Shown piece after piece: positions 11,574-22,992 of a DNA stretch of 64,000 bases. Source of the stretch: Adenanthera pavonina (taxonomy: Eukaryota; Streptophyta; Magnoliopsida; Fabales; Fabaceae). The position numbers were made by a program, and so were the translations under genes. The DNA lies in assembly GCA_026686845.1 (NCBI GenBank), contig JAIVEN010000010.1, forward strand, positions 33,640,001 to 33,704,000, written 5' to 3'. Within the stretch, counting starts at the first letter, position 1, and every line of letters begins with the position of its first letter. Under the pieces are notes generated by a model, which worked only from the letters and a program-made list of their open reading frames with translations, ran no database searches and had not been told where the DNA came from.

Positions 11574-11864
11574 TTATAAGTTAATATTGTGTTATTAATG
11601 TGACAATGTTATTATAATGGATATTCAATTAGAGGGCAATCCATGTGGCAGCGGCCATAAGGCGTCCATGACACTAACAAGCCTTCCCAAGTAACTTGAA
11701 CTTTTTTTCCCATCAAAAAGGAAAAAAGATGTTCACGTGAACAGCTACTTGGTCTCCTCTATCCACCAAACAGACAAACATTTTCGTTTCATTTCTGATT
11801 CGGTCTACCAAAATAATACCATACCATTGTTGGTCCTGACCACATTCCCACTGGACTCTCTACT
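11574..11864 (+). promoter_or_regulatory. Putative QOR-2 promoter region with G-box palindrome
   Basis: Sequence upstream of QOR exon 1. It contains a perfect 12-bp palindrome GTTCACGTGAAC (11731-11742) with a CACGTG G-box core, and pyrimidine-rich leader sequence after it. G-boxes bind bZIP/bHLH factors in plants. The promoter role is inferred from position. Units 3 and 4 have lost this region, and that of unit 1 is outside the window. Confidence 0.4.
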
Positions 11865-13010
11865 ATGGGGAAGAAGCTTATGCATGCGGTTCGGTACCAT
11901 GGCTATGGCGGAGGCCCATCTGCCTTGAAGCTTTTTCAGCTTCATACTTTTCTCTCTGCTTCATTTTCTTTTTCTTCTAATTCATGTCGTCGAATTTCTT
12001 TTCCTTTTCGTTTCTCATTAATGTTGCCGATCCAAAGGGAGGAAATGCCCAAACTAGATTTTCGGGTTGTATGTACATTCTTTTTTTTCGCGTGATCAGT
12101 GAAGTGGTTTGATATTGCTAAACTGATCAATAGCTGTACTCTTTCATTCCATCAACTTCTTTTATGTTATGGTGGAAGATTTCGGTGCTTTGAGAAGTTT
12201 TTGGATTCTCATCCGGATAAGAATAATGTGTTTTACACATCATTTGAATGTATTGATTGATGTGCTGTATCTGTACGCTGGAGGATATTTGCAGGATATT
12301 CGGAAATAGAATGCTCTATAGCATTTTTATTTTGTTCAACGAGAAAGCTAGTTGTAAACTGGATGCTTAAAGGCAGGCATCAGTTTAGTATAAAACTAAA
12401 CATGTTTTTCAATACATTGCACCCTGATACAATCTGCCCATTTCATAACATGAATAATACGGTTTGCTAGAGGTTTTATATTTTTAGTTTCATTCAAGAC
12501 ATTATCATTTCTGTCATATGTATTAAGGCAAAACAAAGCATGTGAATCTAGTTTCAGTAGTTGATATCATGCTAAATCTCAAGTGGAAGTTCAAAAGCAG
12601 GAAAAAATTGAAGAAAAAATGGCAATTCTCTTTTTGGATCATTTGTTGAGATTTGCTTAGTTATTTTTGAATGCATAACTCTGTGGAAGAAAATTGAATA
12701 GATTTTACGATAGGCATTAATAGTTTAGGAAAAGATAGGCAGGCAAAAATGGAGTGGCATAGGAAAAGAGAAAGGATGGCTTGATTGGCTAAATGATTTC
12801 ATGGGAGATAGACAGACACATTGCTTCCATTCATGTGGTGCCCGCCTGAGGAAAAGCATTTTATAATTCTTATGCATAGAAATTGTCCTATGGGGAAATT
12901 AATTTCTAGATTACCATTTAACAGTTGTACCTATATTATATGCTTTACGCTTATTGCAGCATGATGAAGTTCCAATATCCAACTTAAATATATACTAATT
13001 TACTTTCTGT
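11865..13010 (+). pseudogene. QOR-2: 5' relic (exon 1, intron 1, start of exon 2)
   Basis: Exon 1 (11865-11930) encodes MGKKLMHAVRYHGYGGG... and ends ...SALK, matching the N-terminus of quinone-oxidoreductase homologs. At the expected exon end (AAG) the next bases are CT, not GT, so the donor appears lost. The reading frame after it is intron. Exon 2 starts after 'attgcag' at about 12961 with codons for H-D-E-V-P-I but breaks off within ~25 bp. It jumps into sequence equivalent to intron 2 of QOR-4 ('cttaaatatatactaatttac', 12986 and 39377), then at about 13010 into the B3 spacer. Everything from exon 2 to the stop is deleted. It is a dead gene fragment. Confidence 0.75.
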
Positions 13011-13417
13011 ATTATGGATAAGGATTGATGTTTTGTTTGAATTAAAATTACAGTTTTAATTATGCCTTAAATAAACAAAATTATTTTAAGTATTTTTTCA
13101 AAGAATATTTACAGCAACTTTTTTTTTAGAACCAAGGGTTTCCTCATATGGGGGCCAACTAATTTACTTTATTAAAAAATTCCTAAGATTAGCTGCTATT
13201 ATTAAGATAAAAAGAATAAAGCACGAGAAATGAGACTGCTATTCATCAATAAGTAGACGGATAAGCAATGAGTTGGTTGATATGGAAACTATATTGATAA
13301 CAAAATTGATAGTGGTCGAACAAAACCGTCAGACAGAGCAATATACTGCAGTCCATATATTACTGCTAACTTTATCCAGCTTATCTACTTTTCTCAATTA
13401 ATAATTAATTAATCTGA
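13011..13417. repeat. Spacer and B3-B 3' flank, unit 2 (Helitron empty site)
   Basis: Collinear with 3300-3467 joined directly to 8201-8438 of unit 1. It lacks the Helitron and shows the uninterrupted target 'aaaaaattcctaag' at 13174-13187. No gene is present. Confidence 0.85.
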
Positions 13418-14206
13418 TTAAGAGAGTCTGACTAAAGCCAAGCACAATTTCTCCTCAACTCGAAATGACCAAATTTGCACAACATCGTTCACTTCGAGGC
13501 CATTATCTCTCGCCACCTTTGTCCAAGTTGATCTCAGAACGTAGGAAGAGCTCTTCGTCAAGTCCCATTTTCCCAACACAATGCTTCTTGTTCGGAGCGA
13601 GGGCTCTATCAACACAACATCGAGGGCATCATTCTTCATCACTAATTCCGATTCTCGCAGGAACCGGGGATTCTTTATCTGAATTAATGGAAGGGAAAGC
13701 CGATTTTGATGTGATTTCAGGTCTGTCGCATACAACCTCTTTTGAATTACCAACATGAGTTCTGACCCACGCATCTCCTCAATCTTCCTCTTGAATTCGT
13801 CCGGCAAATCTGGAGGCGGGTTTGGACCAACATGAAGCAATTGTTGCTTCTTCTTCTTCTTCTTCTCATTCAACTTTGGATTTCCTTTCTTCATCCTCAA
13901 TGACGATGACTTTCCCGAATTACGATCTTGCGAATTTAAGAAATTACCTGGGGAGAGCTTTTCATTGAGAGCTTGGTCAAGATCGGAGACAGTATCATAC
14001 TTTCGCTTCAAACTCGTGGCCTTTTCTTGTTTAGGATTGGAGGGTTCCTTGATATTCTTGGGAATACTTTCTCCTCGAGAATCTGATGTTTCTTGATGGA
14101 ATTTGAGAGAGGCTACTCGTGCGACTTCCAATAATGCTTCGAAAGGAGTGCAATTTGGGATGATGGGTATATCCTTGAAGTCGTCCATAGTCAAGAACGA
14201 TGACAT
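13418..14206 (-). CDS. B3-B: B3 domain-containing protein, DUF313-like
   Basis: A 262-aa paralogue of B3-A with the same architecture: N-terminal FEALLEVARVASLKF, KRK-rich linker, then the DUF313-type B3 core from PPPDLPDEFKRKIEEM to the C-terminus ending CLALVRLS. The lysine run is six residues against four in B3-A, from extra CTT/AAG triplets at about 13850-13866. The frame is intact over its full length. However, about 54 bp upstream, including the TATA-like box present in B3-A and B3-C, is deleted (junction near 14410), so expression is doubtful. It could be a recent pseudogene without coding damage. Confidence 0.75.
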   Translation of the reverse strand: MSSFLTMDDFKDIPIIPNCTPFEALLEVARVASLKFHQETSDSRGESIPKNIKEPSNPKQEKATSLKRKYDTVSDLDQALNEKLSPGNFLNSQDRNSGKSSSLRMKKGNPKLNEKKKKKKQQLLHVGPNPPPDLPDEFKRKIEEMRGSELMLVIQKRLYATDLKSHQNRLSLPLIQIKNPRFLRESELVMKNDALDVVLIEPSLRTRSIVLGKWDLTKSSSYVLRSTWTKVARDNGLEVNDVVQIWSFRVEEKLCLALVRLS

Positions 14207-16800
14207 CGTAGAACGCCTCGTGTTGCTTGAGGAGCACGAAAGTGATGGGGTAGGAGGAATAGATCAGCGTCCTTCAACGCCGCCTGGTGTGGTCGAGCAG
14301 CCCGGGGCAGCTGTCCAAGCACCGGAGGTTCACCTAGAGTCGGCCCCCCACCAGTTATTCCGGAATTAGAAAGCCCCCTGCTCTCTGGGGAAGCACGAAG
14401 AAGCGACGTGCTTTCCTTTTTGAATTAGGAAAAGGAAGATTTCTACTATAATGTTACTCTTTCTGTTTTTTTTTTTTTTAAATTACTAATAATTTTATCT
14501 TAAGTTTATCTTCAATTTTAATTGATTTAGTTGATTTTTTTTCAAATATCTTCTCCTTGTGATCAAAGGGTTAATCTCTAGTTATAGCTTCATTCTCTTC
14601 GTTATGATTTGTATAATTTAAAAAATTTCTTTAAAATAAGTATTTTTTTAATACTTACACATTTGCATTACATATATAACATGACTTTCCTAATATTAAC
14701 AATATCAAGATAATTATATCGATTGTCTCACAACACAAAATTAAATCTATTAGATGGAGATAAATAAATAATTCAATTTGATTCAAACAAATGAGTGATT
14801 TGTTAAATGAATCGGGTATTTAAATTTAATGGATATAATTTTTGACAAATAAAAGAATAAAAAATCAGGAAAGTAAACCAGGTTTTAAAAAAGATTCGTT
14901 GCTGAAAATCAAAGCCTCATCTATTCCTTAAACAATAATACTATCCATCAAGGCATCAAGCAAATTAGGCATTTTTTATACGTTTTTTATTCATTACTAA
15001 TCTTAAATATTTCTCATTAATGTGATAATTCTTTATATTATAATTTATTTTGTGCATGGCATAGAAAAAAATCAAATTTTGTTCGATGAATGTAAAGACA
15101 ATGAGTTAAGATCTCCCCCATTAATTAAAAAAAGAAAAAAAATATCTACTAAATATTGTCATCTATTCAATATTGGATTTATGATTTTTTTCTCTCCCCC
15201 TCGGACCTCACTCTTTTCTTTCCAATCAGTGTCTTCTTGCTAGTTTATTAATGTGAAATATAAAATCTATAGTAAAATACTCCACGGGCTTCATTGTGAT
15301 TAGGATAAGAATCAAATTCCAAATCATTTGTATAAGAAATAAGAATTCCCACTACTCATGAATCTGTGTCAAATGTTTCCTTACATTTTAGATTAAACAA
15401 ATGTTGATATTTGCAAAAGGATACATGACTTCCTCCCAAGTGGGTTAGAGGCCGTTAGGGCATTACATGAAAAAAAAAATGCAAATACATCTATAAATGT
15501 TTTTTAAATCTAACTAGATTATTTTATCTCTTGCACGAGACATATAAAAATAAAAAAAAATTGATCCTATAGAATATATATATATATATATATAACATTA
15601 AGTTCATAAAAAGACAATAATACAAAATTTATGAAATTTGATTAAAAATAAGTAAAATAATAATAGAGTTAAAAGATTTAAAATTTAAATATGAAAAATA
15701 CATTTATGTTATTTGAGAGGAAATAATTGAAGAAAAAATAGAAATAAATGGAAGGTGTAAAGTGTTTTTCAATTGCACATTTGATATAATTTGATATAAT
15801 CAAATAAGAGAAAGAAGTTAAATTAATAATAAAGATATGAATAGAGAGAAAATAAAAATATGGGGAGAGAATTTTAAATATATATATAATAAGGTGATTA
15901 GAGGAAAGAGAGAGAATAGAAAATAAAAAGAAAATAAAAACAGAGAAAATATATGGAGAAATATTTTATAATATTTGATAAAATTTATGTTATTTGAGAG
16001 GGAATAATAGAATTTATGTTATTTGAGAGGGAATAATAGAATTTATGTTATTTGAGAGGGAATAATAGAAGAAAAAATAGACATAAACTGAAGGGGTAAA
16101 GTATTTTTCTATTGCATATTTGATATAATTTGATGTAATCAAATAAGGGAGAGAATTTTAAATATATATATATATATAATAAGGTGATTAGAGGAAAGAG
16201 AGAGAATAGGAAATAAAAAAAGAGAAAATATATTAAGAAATATTTTATAATATTTGATGAAATTTATGTTATTTGAGAGGGAATAATAGAAAAAATTGTA
16301 ATAAATTGAAGTGCAAAGTGTTTTTATATTGTACATTTAATATAATTTGATATAATTAAATAAGGGAGAGAAGTTAAATTAATATAAGGATATGAATAGA
16401 GAGAGAATAAAAATATGTGGAGAGAATTTCAAAAATATATACAAAATAAGGCGATTAGAGGAAAGAGAGAGAATAGGGAAAAAAATATAAAAAGAGAAAA
16501 TATATGGGGAAATAATTTATAATATTTGGTAAAATATAGAAAATTTAAATAACTAAAATTTAAAAGTTAAAAGTAAAAAATGCTAAAATGATTTTTTTTT
16601 AAAGAGAGAATATTAAAGAGGGTTGGGGAGGGTTGGGGAATTAAAAGTTTAAAATGAAAAATGTTAACATAATTTAGTAAATAAAATATTAAAGAAAGTG
16701 AGGAAAGAGAGGAGAACACTGTATATAATAATACTTATGAATATTTTTTTCTTCAGAAATATTAATATATATATATATAGCTGTCTATTTATATCCCATA
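14207..16800. repeat. B3-B 5' region and AT-rich tandem-repeat spacer, unit 2
   Basis: Leader of B3-B with the TATA-like box deleted near 14410, followed by the duplicate of the unit 1 spacer (9541-11573). The ~280-bp subrepeat is present about three times (starting near 15703, 15985 and 16263). The spacer also has an (AT)n tract near 15575-15592. The alignment to unit 1 stops at 'atatcccataag', where QOR intron sequence begins. No gene is recognised. Confidence 0.75.
15982..16068. repeat. 29-bp minisatellite, three copies
   Basis: Three exact head-to-tail 29-bp copies starting 'aatttatgttatttgag' at 15982, 16011 and 16040. Unit 1 has a single copy at the equivalent place, so this is a local expansion. 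Confidence 0.9.
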
Positions 16801-17790
16801 AGATAGTATCAATTCGCTTGGGCGAAGCTTTTTTGTATCACTCCTGTGTTTGGAAGTTTATTTAATTTTGTTACAACTTCATAAGATATTTGCCCTTCAA
16901 AATATTGTACCTTGAAAGGATGAAGTTGAAATAGAATTGGGCTTTCAATTACCAAATTGATACCCATAGGGTTATCTTTATATGAAAATATGGTTAAACT
17001 CCCCTACATATCATTGGTCAATATCAATTATTCCCTTCAACTTCAAGTTAGAACATACTCTATATCTTACATCTCTAGAAATTTATTTTCTTTATGGTAG
17101 ACTGGAGGTTCACTAGTCGAATTTGTGGTTATTAATGAGAGTGTCACTACCTCAAGGCTGCCTGAAATCTCAGCATCAGAATGTGTTGGCTTGCCTGATG
17201 CTGGTCTCACAGCTCACCAGGCGATCACCCAGTTTGCAGGGATCAAACTCGATGGAAGCAGTGAAAGGAAAACTATCTTGATTACTGCTGCATCTGGTTG
17301 TGTAGATCATTATGCAGTTCAACTGGCTAAGTTGGGAAACACTCATGTGATAGCCATCTGTGGCGCTCGCAACATCAAATTGGTCAAAAGCTTAGGGGCC
17401 GACGAAGTCATCGACTATAAGACCCCAAATGGTGCTGCTTTGAAGAGTCCATCAGGTAAGAAATATGATACAGTGATCCATTGCGCAATGGGGATTCCTT
17501 GGTCTACTTTTGAACCTAACATGAGCACTAATGGAAAGGTTGTAGATATAACTCCCAGTGCTAGAGCATTGATGACATTTGCTCTCAAGAAACTTACCTT
17601 CTCCAAAAAGCAACTAGTGCTTATGTTTTTCATTCCAAAGGGGAAGAATCTTCAGTATTGGGTTGATTTGGTCAAGAAAGGGAAGCTTAAGACTATAATA
17701 GATTCCAAATATCCTCTTACCAAGGTTGAAGATGCTTGGGCTAGGAGTGCTGAAGGTCATGCTACTGGGAAGATCATTGTGGAGCTATAG
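16801..17790 (+). pseudogene. QOR-3: 3' relic of quinone oxidoreductase
   Basis: Part of the last intron (from 16801, equivalent to 748 on in QOR-1) and a full last exon at 17101-17790, same length as QOR-1 (690 bp including stop). The frame is open to ...GHATGKIIVEL, but the promoter and exons 1-3 are absent: the spacer of unit 2 is fused directly into the intron. The Rossmann motif AASGGVGHYAVQ of QOR-1 reads AASGCVDHYAVQ here. Two of the glycines that cradle the NADPH pyrophosphate are replaced, which should abolish cofactor binding. Missing 5' exons plus a broken cofactor site mark it as a pseudogene. Confidence 0.8.
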
Positions 17791-17943
17791 ATGTACATAT
17801 TGGTAAAAAAAACTTTGTTTATTATTATGTGATCGTTGTAAGTGGATCTCATGTGATTTTTAGTGTCTCTAAATATTACAAATAATTTGTAATGTATGTT
17901 CCAGTTTAGTGAGGAAAACCTTTGGGGTTTCTTGTGTAGTTGT
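17791..17943. other. 3' flank of QOR-3, with copia target duplication
   Basis: Matches 1736-1887 downstream of QOR-1 and ends in GTTGT (17939-17943), the 5-bp duplicated target of the Ty1-copia element. The flank resumes after the second GTTGT at 36150-36154. Confidence 0.85.
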
Positions 17944-18678
17944 AAGTTGCAATAAACAGAACGTCAATACAAATCAATCCGACTCATGTCCAATGACACT
18001 GTCCTTAAGAGCTATTTCGTCACAAGTCAGCAACTTCCTAGGATCAAACAGATTCTTCTTGCCAAAGCAAGACAACAAAACAACAACCAATGAAAAGAAA
18101 CTCAGAAGTAGAGAAGAGAAAGCTCCGAAGAATGTCTATGAGCTGGTTGCACTGAATCCTTCGGTAAGCACTGCCATTTATAGGCAGGGAATTAGCTGAA
18201 CATTGGTGGTGCAATAAAGCATATGTTTCTGAACATTGAAGATAGCAAATCAAAGCAAATAAAAACCTGATATTAAACGAGCAAAATGGTCCCAACATTC
18301 GGCAACGGAAGCTTCAACGTTTCATAACCGAAAACCATGATAAATATTGGTTTTCCGGTAAGCCACTAAGATGAAATCAAAACTGAAAAAGAAAGGTTTT
18401 TTTAGGTAAGCTAATTTTCTGCAAAAGTCTTTTTTTGTAAAAATGTTGCACCACCACGTTAATCGCATGCACATTGGGGCAAATCATCGGATTATAACTG
18501 ATTTGACCCATGTTAGCCTATTATTGTATGCGCGAGATCTCTCCTTCTCTTGGCCCTTTTACTTGTTCTAATTTACCTCTTAATATATACATATATATAT
18601 ATATATATATTCAGGTTTCCTCCAAATTGAGCAATGTGGGACTTCTTACTTTAACATACACTCACACATACTACAACA
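17944..18678 (-). repeat. Copia 3' LTR (left copy)
   Basis: 735 bp. On the minus strand it starts TGTTGTAGTATGTGTG and ends ...TTGCAACTT next to the GTTGT target duplication; the end is TT rather than the canonical CA. An (AT)n tract lies near 18587-18610. It is similar throughout to 35427-36149 with scattered substitutions. Confidence 0.85.
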
Positions 18679-19616
18679 ATCCCCCATATGTGTGTGTTAA
18701 AGTATTAGTATCATCTAAGTTACAAATATGAGTATAATCTTTTGAAATATGGTGTTTTTTGGACTATGAACCAGATTCTAGACCAATAATTCTAAATACA
18801 TAGAGATGTCAGTGAAGCTTGAGCTTCTATGAACCAACATCTCTTGATTGTATACTGGAGGCCTTATTAGTCAGAGTATACCCCTATAGTTCCTGCTGTT
18901 AACGGTTGTTTTACGCTTTAAATGGTCATGTGCGCGCATGGTTTAAATGATTGCTCTAGAGATTTCACCACAATCTCATAGATGTGGCCTCACTCCACAT
19001 TCATATAGGTGATTCCATCAAGTGTAACTACAATAAATACACCATCTATAAGGAATATGAAATCATTAAGAGCTTTTGTCCAACCTCACCAATAATGCAT
19101 CCTACCACTTTTCTCATATCATAGGAAATGACAAAAATAATAAAGTGCTAGCAAAATTAACAAATAACTTGTTTTTACCCATATGAACCTCCTTCATGGG
19201 ATCACCAATCATAAAGGTTGGATTACCATCATTGTTAATTTTTAAATTGGCTTAAGTCCCATTCCCCTTGATATTTCCAAAATTTGTTTCTGCCCTAGTG
19301 GTTTGGTTAAGGGGCCTGCCAGATTTAATTTTGACCTTATAAAATCGATTGATATAATTCCATTTTTTAACAGCTATTTTATAATATTATGCCTCAAATG
19401 AATGTGCTTGCTTTTGCCATTATAGGTCTTATTTTTAACAACGGCTATTAGCGATTGACTATCACAATGTAATTACACTAATGGTGTTAGTTTTTCACCT
19501 AATAGAATATTTGCCAAGAAGTTTTTCAACCACTTAGCCTCATTATTAGCCAGCTCCAAAGCAATGAACTCTGAATCCATAGTAGATCTTGCTATAATAT
19601 TTTGTTGAGTTGATTT
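18679..19616 (-). other. Copia polypurine tract and 3' untranslated internal region
   Basis: Immediately inside the left LTR the minus strand reads ...ATATGGGGGAT, the polypurine tract that primes plus-strand synthesis. The rest, up to RNase H, has no long open frame in either direction. It is most likely decayed 3' pol and untranslated sequence. Confidence 0.7.
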
Positions 19617-22600
19617 TCAGTTTACTGCACCACCACCCAGAGTGAATACATAGCTATTAGTGGATTTAGCCTCTTCTAAATCTGAGATCCAATTAGCATT
19701 GCTATATTCTTCCAATACAGCGAAAAATCCACTATAAAATATACCATAATTCATGGTACGTCTCAGATAACTTACTAATCTGTCTAAAGCTAACCAATGT
19801 TCACTACTTGGATAGTGAGTATATCTACTCAATCTACACACAACATATGCTATATAAGGTCAGGTGTAATTCATTAAATGCAACAGACTCTCAATAATCT
19901 AGGCATACGTAGATTGAACTATTTTTAACTAATTTGGTGCTAGTATCATAAGAAGTGTTTAAATGTATTTTTTCAAAGAATTCAAATTTTTTAAGGATTT
20001 TTTTAACATAATGTTCTTGAGATAGTAAAATGCCATATTCACTCCTTATGATCTTAACACCTATTATCACATTTACTTCACCCATATCCTTCATATCAAA
20101 CTTTGAAGAAAGAAACCTTTTAGTTTTAATCATAGCATTCATACTTGTACAAAAAATGAGCATATCATCAACATATAAACAGATAATCACACAACCATCA
20201 TTCACAATTTTTGTGTAAACACATCTTTCTACTTCAATAGTAGAAAAACCATCACTTGTTAAGACTTGATCAAGTTTTTTCATGCCATTGTTTAGGTGCT
20301 TGTTTCAATTCATACAATGATTTAACAAGTTTACAAATTTTGTTTTCTTGTCTAGGAGCAACACACCCTTCAAGTTGTACCATATAAATTTCCTCTTCTA
20401 AATTACCATTTAAGAAAGTTGTTTTAACATCCATTTGATAAATAAAAAGCTTGTAAAACGAAGCAAAAGCAATTAGAATTCTGATAGAAGAAATTCTTGT
20501 TATTGGAAAAAATGTATCAAAATAATCAACATTTTATTTTTGAGTAAATCCTTTGACTACTAACCTCGCTTTATATTTATCAATAGATCAATCAGAATTA
20601 TATTTCTTTTTAAAAACCTACTTGTAACCAATAGATTTTGCTCCTAGAGGTAAGTCCGCCAAAACCCAAGTTTTGTTTTGATTTAGTGAATCTATTTCAA
20701 CTTTAATTTCTTCTTTCCAAAGATGAGAATCAGACGATGAAACCGCTTCAGAAAAATTTGATGGCTCATCTTGTAACATATAAGTATAAAACTCATTTTC
20801 AAAAGAAGTTTCTTTCCTTTGCCTTTTGCTTCTCCTCAAATTTTTAACAACATTTTCAATCTCATTTTGTTTAGATGAAGAAGGAAATTTTTTTGTAATT
20901 TGAGAAATATGTTGAACCTTCAATAGAAATTTGAGAAATAGTTTTAATAATAGTATTCTAATCAAGAACTTCACTTTTTAAAATCAGAAATCTGTGAGAT
21001 GCACTATGTTCATCATATCTAATAAACATATAGTTAGAAGTTTTAGAATCAATTTTTCTCTTTTTAGGATCAAGCAATAAAACTTTTGCAAGACATTCCA
21101 ACACCTTCAAATATTTTAAATTTATTGTATATCCTTTCCATAATTGATAAAGTGTCCTATTTGTTTTCTTATAAAATATTCTATTTTGTAAAAAACATGT
21201 AGATAACAAAGCTTCATCCCACAAATTATCTGGTGTAGAAGAATTTACAAGCATAACATTCATAATTTCTTTTAAAGTTCTATTTCTCCTTTCTGCTACT
21301 CCATTTGACTCAATAAATATGGAGGAGTTACTTCATGAATTATTCCTTCATTTTCACAAAAAATCATTAAATAAAATAAATTCTCCTCCTCTATCCGATC
21401 TAACTCTTTTAATTTTTCTATTTAATTTATTTTCTACCTCAGCTTTGTATAAAAGAAATTTATCAAAAGCTTCACCTTTATTTCTCAATAAATATACTTT
21501 AGTATATGTTGAAAAATCATCAATAAAAGTTACAAAATACTTTTTGCCACCTCTCGTAATAGTTTGTCTCAAATAACCCAAATCAATATGTATTAAGCTA
21601 AGTAATTCAGTTTCTCTTTGTACAAAAAAATGAGACTTTTTGGTTAACTTAGCTTCTGCACAAATTTTACATTTATTTAGAAAATTTTTGTTAATTTTAG
21701 AAATTAAACCAATTTTTTGCATTTTCTTTAAATATGACTTACTAACGTGTTCTAATTGAGCATGCCATATATTAAAAGAATCAATCATAAAGACAAGCAA
21801 GCAGAAGATGATGCATTTTCATTCATATCAACAATGTTGAGTACAAACAGTCCCTAAGTGCAATAACCCTTCCCAACAAACACATTATTCTTTGTCATTA
21901 CGATCATATCATATTCGAATGACAGCTTAACCCCAACTTTGCTCAATCAAGCTACAGAAATTAATTTAGCTCTAACATCAAGCACATGAAAAACATCATG
22001 GAGTGACAAAGTCTTTCTAGATGTGAGCTTCAATTCAATCTTTCCTTTTCCCAAAACTTTTACAATTCGAGAATCAGCAAGGTAAACATGATCTTCTCCT
22101 TCCTTGGTAGGATTATAGGAGGCAAACATCTCACGATTTGCACAAATGTGCCTAGTAGCCCTAGAGTTTACTACCTATTTCTTCACATCGGACACTAAGA
22201 GAGCATGAGAAATGACTGCTACAATAATTTCATCTTCTTCTTCTCCTTGAACCAGATTGGCCCTAGGAGGATTATCATTTCTAGCTCTCTTCCTGCATTG
22301 AGCAGCATGGTGGCCTAGTTTTCCACAAAAATAGCAACTATCTTTCTTTTTGAACTTGGGGTTAGAATTTTTGGGCTTGTAGTCAGGTTTTGTTCTAGAG
22401 TCATACCTCTTGTCATACTGCTTTGTCTCCACTAGATTTGCTTTTGAGGTCATCTCCTTGCCTTTTGCAGCTTGCATCTCCTTTCGGTTGGTGTCCTCGA
22501 TTATGATGTGAGTGATCAGGTCTAACAATGATAGTTGTTTTTGTTTATGTTTCAGTTGTTGCTTGTAATCTTTCCATGATTCTGGTAGTTTCTCAATCAG

Positions 22601-22648
22601 AACTCCAGCAATGAACTCATCAGGTAGGTTGATTTTTTCAGCACGCAA
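19617..22648 (-). pseudogene. Copia pol and 3' gag: zinc knuckle, protease, integrase, RT, RNase H (decayed)
   Basis: Fragments of one polyprotein on the minus strand in element order. Gag zinc knuckle CYFCGKLGHHAAQC lies near 22300-22350. The protease active-site region near 22160 has the catalytic DSGA-type motif changed to NSRA. Integrase (21354-21800) has its H-H-C-C part (HAQLEH, CKIC) and SDRGGEF near its second acidic site, with the C-terminal part at 20958-21263. The RT start is at 20618-20974. The RT core (19891-20283) has the active site YVDDM. RNase H (19617-19841) carries a TNSYVFTLGGG segment. Frames are broken by several stops and shifts, so no functional polyprotein can be made. 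Confidence 0.85.
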
Positions 22649-22987
22649 TTCCTCTAATTGCTTGTGCTACTTGTTAATTTGTAACTTTATATCCTTGTCA
22701 TCGGTCATCTTCCATCTATAGTAATTTCCAACAACGAACTTTTGCTTCTCAACATCCTCAGTAGTATATTTTGCAATTAGCGAATCCTAAATTTTACTAG
22801 CTTCCTTGTACACATAGTACATATCAAAGAGATCTTTAGACAAGGTGTTAATGATGGTATTCTGGCATACCTTGTTGGCATAATCCCAAGCAGTCCTTTG
22901 ACTTTGGTCAGCATCTGATGAAGGTTCGGACTGAGTGAGTGCAATAACAACTCCATGCATGTTAAGAACAGAGTAGGCACGTTCTTG
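22649..22987 (-). pseudogene. Copia gag, central part (decayed)
   Basis: Continues the gag reading upstream of the zinc-knuckle part with stops. It is cut at 22987/22992 by the gypsy insertion. The gag frame continues across the insertion into 35252 on, when the extra copy of the target duplication is ignored. Confidence 0.7.
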
Positions 22988-22992
22988 CCACC

